64,000 bases of DNA. It comes from Eudromia elegans (taxonomy: Eukaryota > Chordata > Aves > Tinamiformes > Tinamidae). The notes beneath the pieces were generated by a model that did no database searches, was not told the origin of the DNA, and worked only from the letters and a program-made list of their open reading frames with translations. Below, in pieces: positions 61,101-64,000 of the stretch. The first letter of the stretch is position 1. The number at the start of each line of letters is the position of its first letter. The position numbers and the translations under genes are program-made. The stretch lies in the NCBI GenBank assembly GCA_003342815.1, contig PTEX01000032.1:1363882-1427881 (forward strand). Reading direction: 5' to 3'.

Positions 61101-63969
61101 TACGTCACTCGCCAGCCAACAAAGTTCCCCCTTCTGCTTACAGAGGAGGGCAGGTTTGGGTTCAGACTCAGAAAGCTGAGCACAAGGCTTGCTAGAAACC
61201 CAACTCCAGTGTGATTCCGAGGCCATAAATGCACAACATCTGGGCTCAAGCACCAAGCAAAGCCAGCCAGAAGCTCTTACCCATCCACTTCTCCTTGGCG
61301 GAGCTGCTATTGCAAAAACTCTCAGAAAAAGGAAAGTTCCACTCTTTTTTCTTTTTCTTTTGTTTTTTTCTTTCCCTAGGGAAAACAGGCCTTGGTTCTC
61401 CACCTCACAAGCAGCACTGTGGAACAACAGGCTGAGCAAGCAGAGGGAAAGCATTAATTTGAGGTGAGTGCCAGCAATTGGCTGGAGATTGGAAGCAAAA
61501 AGCCTTTCACCTGCCACCTTGCAAGACAGAGCCAACAGGAACCCTCATTCCTAGCTGCTATTTCACCAGGGTTTCATCAGCAAATAAAACTATCTGAAAA
61601 TTAGCTCCTCCAAGGGACCAGATACAAGAGATGCCCATAGTAAGATCTCCTGAGCAGACTCTCACCTTCCTACAGAGCTCTGTTAGAGCCAAAGTTATTT
61701 GTTACTAATTGATTCAATATGCATTTGGACTAGGATTTTTAATTAATTTTATTACAGAAAAATTAACACGCTGCTTCCCCACAGATGCATTAGGATCCAT
61801 CACAAGCAGCAGCAGCCACCCTGCAGCAGGGCTTCAGTTGTGGCTGCTTGCTGGGTCACCCTCTGTGATAGCGGCAGGGCTCACGCAAAGGTGCTTCTCC
61901 CAGCACCAGGCTGAGACCTTCCACTCAGCTCACAGAAGTATTTACCCCATTTCAGATGAAATCGGAGGTTGAGGGGCTCTCCTACCTCCCCAGGCCTCCC
62001 TACTACAGTTCTGGGCTTATTTTTGAAAGCGGTGGGTGCTGGCCCTGCTTCACCCCAGGGCCTGCCCCTTTGGTTTGATTTCTGAAGGATGCTCTGGGTT
62101 GCAGTAACGACCATATCCTCGAGATTGTAACCATGGCATAAACCCCTACAGCTGCCTCCGGGCCAAGCAGCACTGGGGATTTGGTGCACATGGGGCCACT
62201 TCGGCTCCAGCATCCCCTTGCCCTCAAGCAGAGCCTCCCAGCCGGTGCCCCTCTGCCCTAGAACCCCAAGCTGGTTTCAAGCACCAAATACAGGCAGTCT
62301 CCTCATAAGCCAAGCACCCAGGGCTCACCAGCTTGCCTGCCTTCTGTAGCGATGAGGGTCAACCAGGGCATGCTCCATGTTTGGGATCAGGCATGTCCAC
62401 GCAGAGGTTCATCTCCGCTCCCCATCCTTCTTTATCAATATCCTTCTCTACATAGGACGGAGATAATAAAATAGAGATTCACACTGCTTGGCTTTGGAGC
62501 AAAGGTGAAGTGCAAGTTTGTGATGCAGAGCAGCCTAAAGCAAGAGGGGCTGCTTTGAAACTCCACAAGCATTTCCAAGTGTGGAAAAACACCACGTGGA
62601 GGGTGTTTTTAAATCAAGAAAGAGAGCTGGATGAAATTAGGTAGCTCCCAGTATCACATCTTTGGACACAAATAACAGCGGGGAGTGGACAGGGGACAGA
62701 ACTCATGTGTTTAACACATTCACGCTGTGCTATTTATCAATGACAGCACAGCGGAGGAAGCGCTATCGCTACATCTGCAATATCCAAATTTCAGTCCCCA
62801 GAGTCCCACGCTAACGTTTTATTGAGCTGCATCCCCCAGGCACGCCGTATTTTAGGCATTTGCAGAGCTGGAATAGGTAGCACCGTGCAAGGTCCAGGAC
62901 CTTAATCAAGCCCTGCAACTCGATAGATTTCCAATACAACGAAGACAAAGAGGTGTCAGCTCTAGTTCTCATGTGTTAATACCATCAATAGGGGCTCAGC
63001 TCACTAGCAGTTAATTCAAAGCCAAGCTCGATTTGCACAGCAGTGATCTACACTAATTCCCATATGTGGCTAAGGGGAGATTTTGCCAACTAGACAATAG
63101 AAACAGTATTATAGCTGCTGAGATGATGCCATTACATCTCTTCTCCTCTGCTCCACCACTTCCCCATCAGATTTCCACATGCCGGCAGCTCCAACCATCC
63201 TTTCCCCTTGCGTTGGAAGGAACACGGGAAGAGTAGGGAATACAAGAGCACCTATTTCTTTTCCAGATGCAGCTTTATTTGGGCTTTTAAAAACGTGACT
63301 TCCCATAAGATGGGAGCCAATTTAACACTTTTTTATTAAAGACATTAACAATTGCCATAGTTAAGCCAATATAGAAATATTTAAGTGATCCAACTGAAAC
63401 AGCCCTTAAAAGTTTGCCACATGTTGCTACATTCTGCAAGAGCTCATTAGCTCGCTCCATCCAAAACGAACTTACTCTGCTTTCAGGCTTACCCATCCCA
63501 ACATTAGCCTGGCCTCAGTTTCACCAAGACACCAAACTTCTTGAGAAGCCCCAGGAAGCTGGAAACACCACCCAAAATCAAGCAGCGAAGCTACATTTTA
63601 CCCACGGTGGAAGTGGTTTTCCTGCCTGTAAACCTGGCCTTCCTCAGCGTTAGTTTGGCTCCATGAAAGGGATGGCAGCAGCCTGCACGCGCAGGTCAGA
63701 GTGGGTCTCCCCGTCCTCTACAGCGAGCTGCTGGGGGCAGTCAGCATCGCCAGCCTGCTCGTAATGCAAGCTCCCTGACACGCACCCATGTCAACGCTGA
63801 CACCCAGCTCCGACCCCTGCGAGGAAGGGGCACCAGCTTTTGGAAACGGGGCCATTTCAGGGCCAAGGCAGTCAGATCAGCTGCTGGGGATGAGGTTAAT
63901 ACTGAGCAGCCCCAGCCTGGGCCTGGGGAGCCAGCGGCAGCAAGTCAGCAACCACAATGTGGCCACACG
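58161..63969. other. non-coding stretch, no gene recognised
   Basis: Mixed composition with A/T homopolymers near 59410-59440, 60180-60210 and 61345-61375. The open frames are short and without domains. If the 57.7 kb island is a promoter on the + strand, this would be its first intron. Confidence 0.5.
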
Positions 63970-63985
63970 GTCACCACGTGGTGAC
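63970..63985. promoter_or_regulatory. 16-bp perfect palindrome with central E-box
   Basis: GTCACCACGTGGTGAC is its own reverse complement and contains CACGTG at the centre. Such a symmetric site suits a bHLH dimer. It lies 15 bases from the right edge of the window, so its context is unknown. Confidence 0.35.
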
Positions 63986-64000
63986 AGAGACCTGCCCTCG

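Overview
This window is vertebrate, almost certainly bird, nuclear DNA. The case for a bird rests on two things. CR1 LINE fragments are present at about 33.0, 38.9, 46.8 and 56.3 kb. The one fully supported gene is the Mel1c-type melatonin receptor (MTNR1C), whose mammalian orthologue is the orphan receptor GPR50. Bases 43413-43547 are an assembly gap (135 N). I cannot name the species.

Layout. Bases 1-7.8 kb contain no gene I can support. At 7.86-8.30 kb on the + strand lies a candidate C-terminal exon. It has a CAG/HLEQQQ minisatellite ending in an uninterrupted run of 30 CAG codons, followed by 87 non-repetitive codons with coding-like codon use and a stop. The frame has no ATG before the repeat, so if real it is a spliced-in last exon. 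I do not recognise the protein. MTNR1C is on the - strand: exon 1 at 43216-43390, a 27.8 kb phase-1 intron, and exon 2 at 14517-15385. The join is exactly 348 codons (347 residues plus stop). It carries all seven membrane segments and the melatonin-receptor signatures: NRY, CYICHS, the TM5 histidine and NAxxY. The intron holds two CR1 remnants, a CpG-rich patch, short tandem repeats and three CACGTG E-boxes within 42 bp.

The 5' end of MTNR1C is structurally unusual. Exon 1 sits in a CpG island. The gap begins 22 bp upstream of the ATG and is flanked by a perfect 13-bp inverted repeat. Beyond that lies about 0.84 kb of GTGTGCATGG-type minisatellite, whose CpG content falls away with distance from the island. 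Long apparent reading frames there on both strands are products of the repeat.

From 44.5 to 64 kb there are two CR1 3' ends, a CpG cluster at 47.2 kb, an AT-rich island at 53.7-53.9 kb that resembles a conserved non-coding element, and a strong CpG island at 57.7-58.2 kb that may be the promoter of an unseen transcript. If the polyQ exon is real, its gene and MTNR1C are convergent. No viral, CRISPR, tRNA or rRNA feature was recognised.
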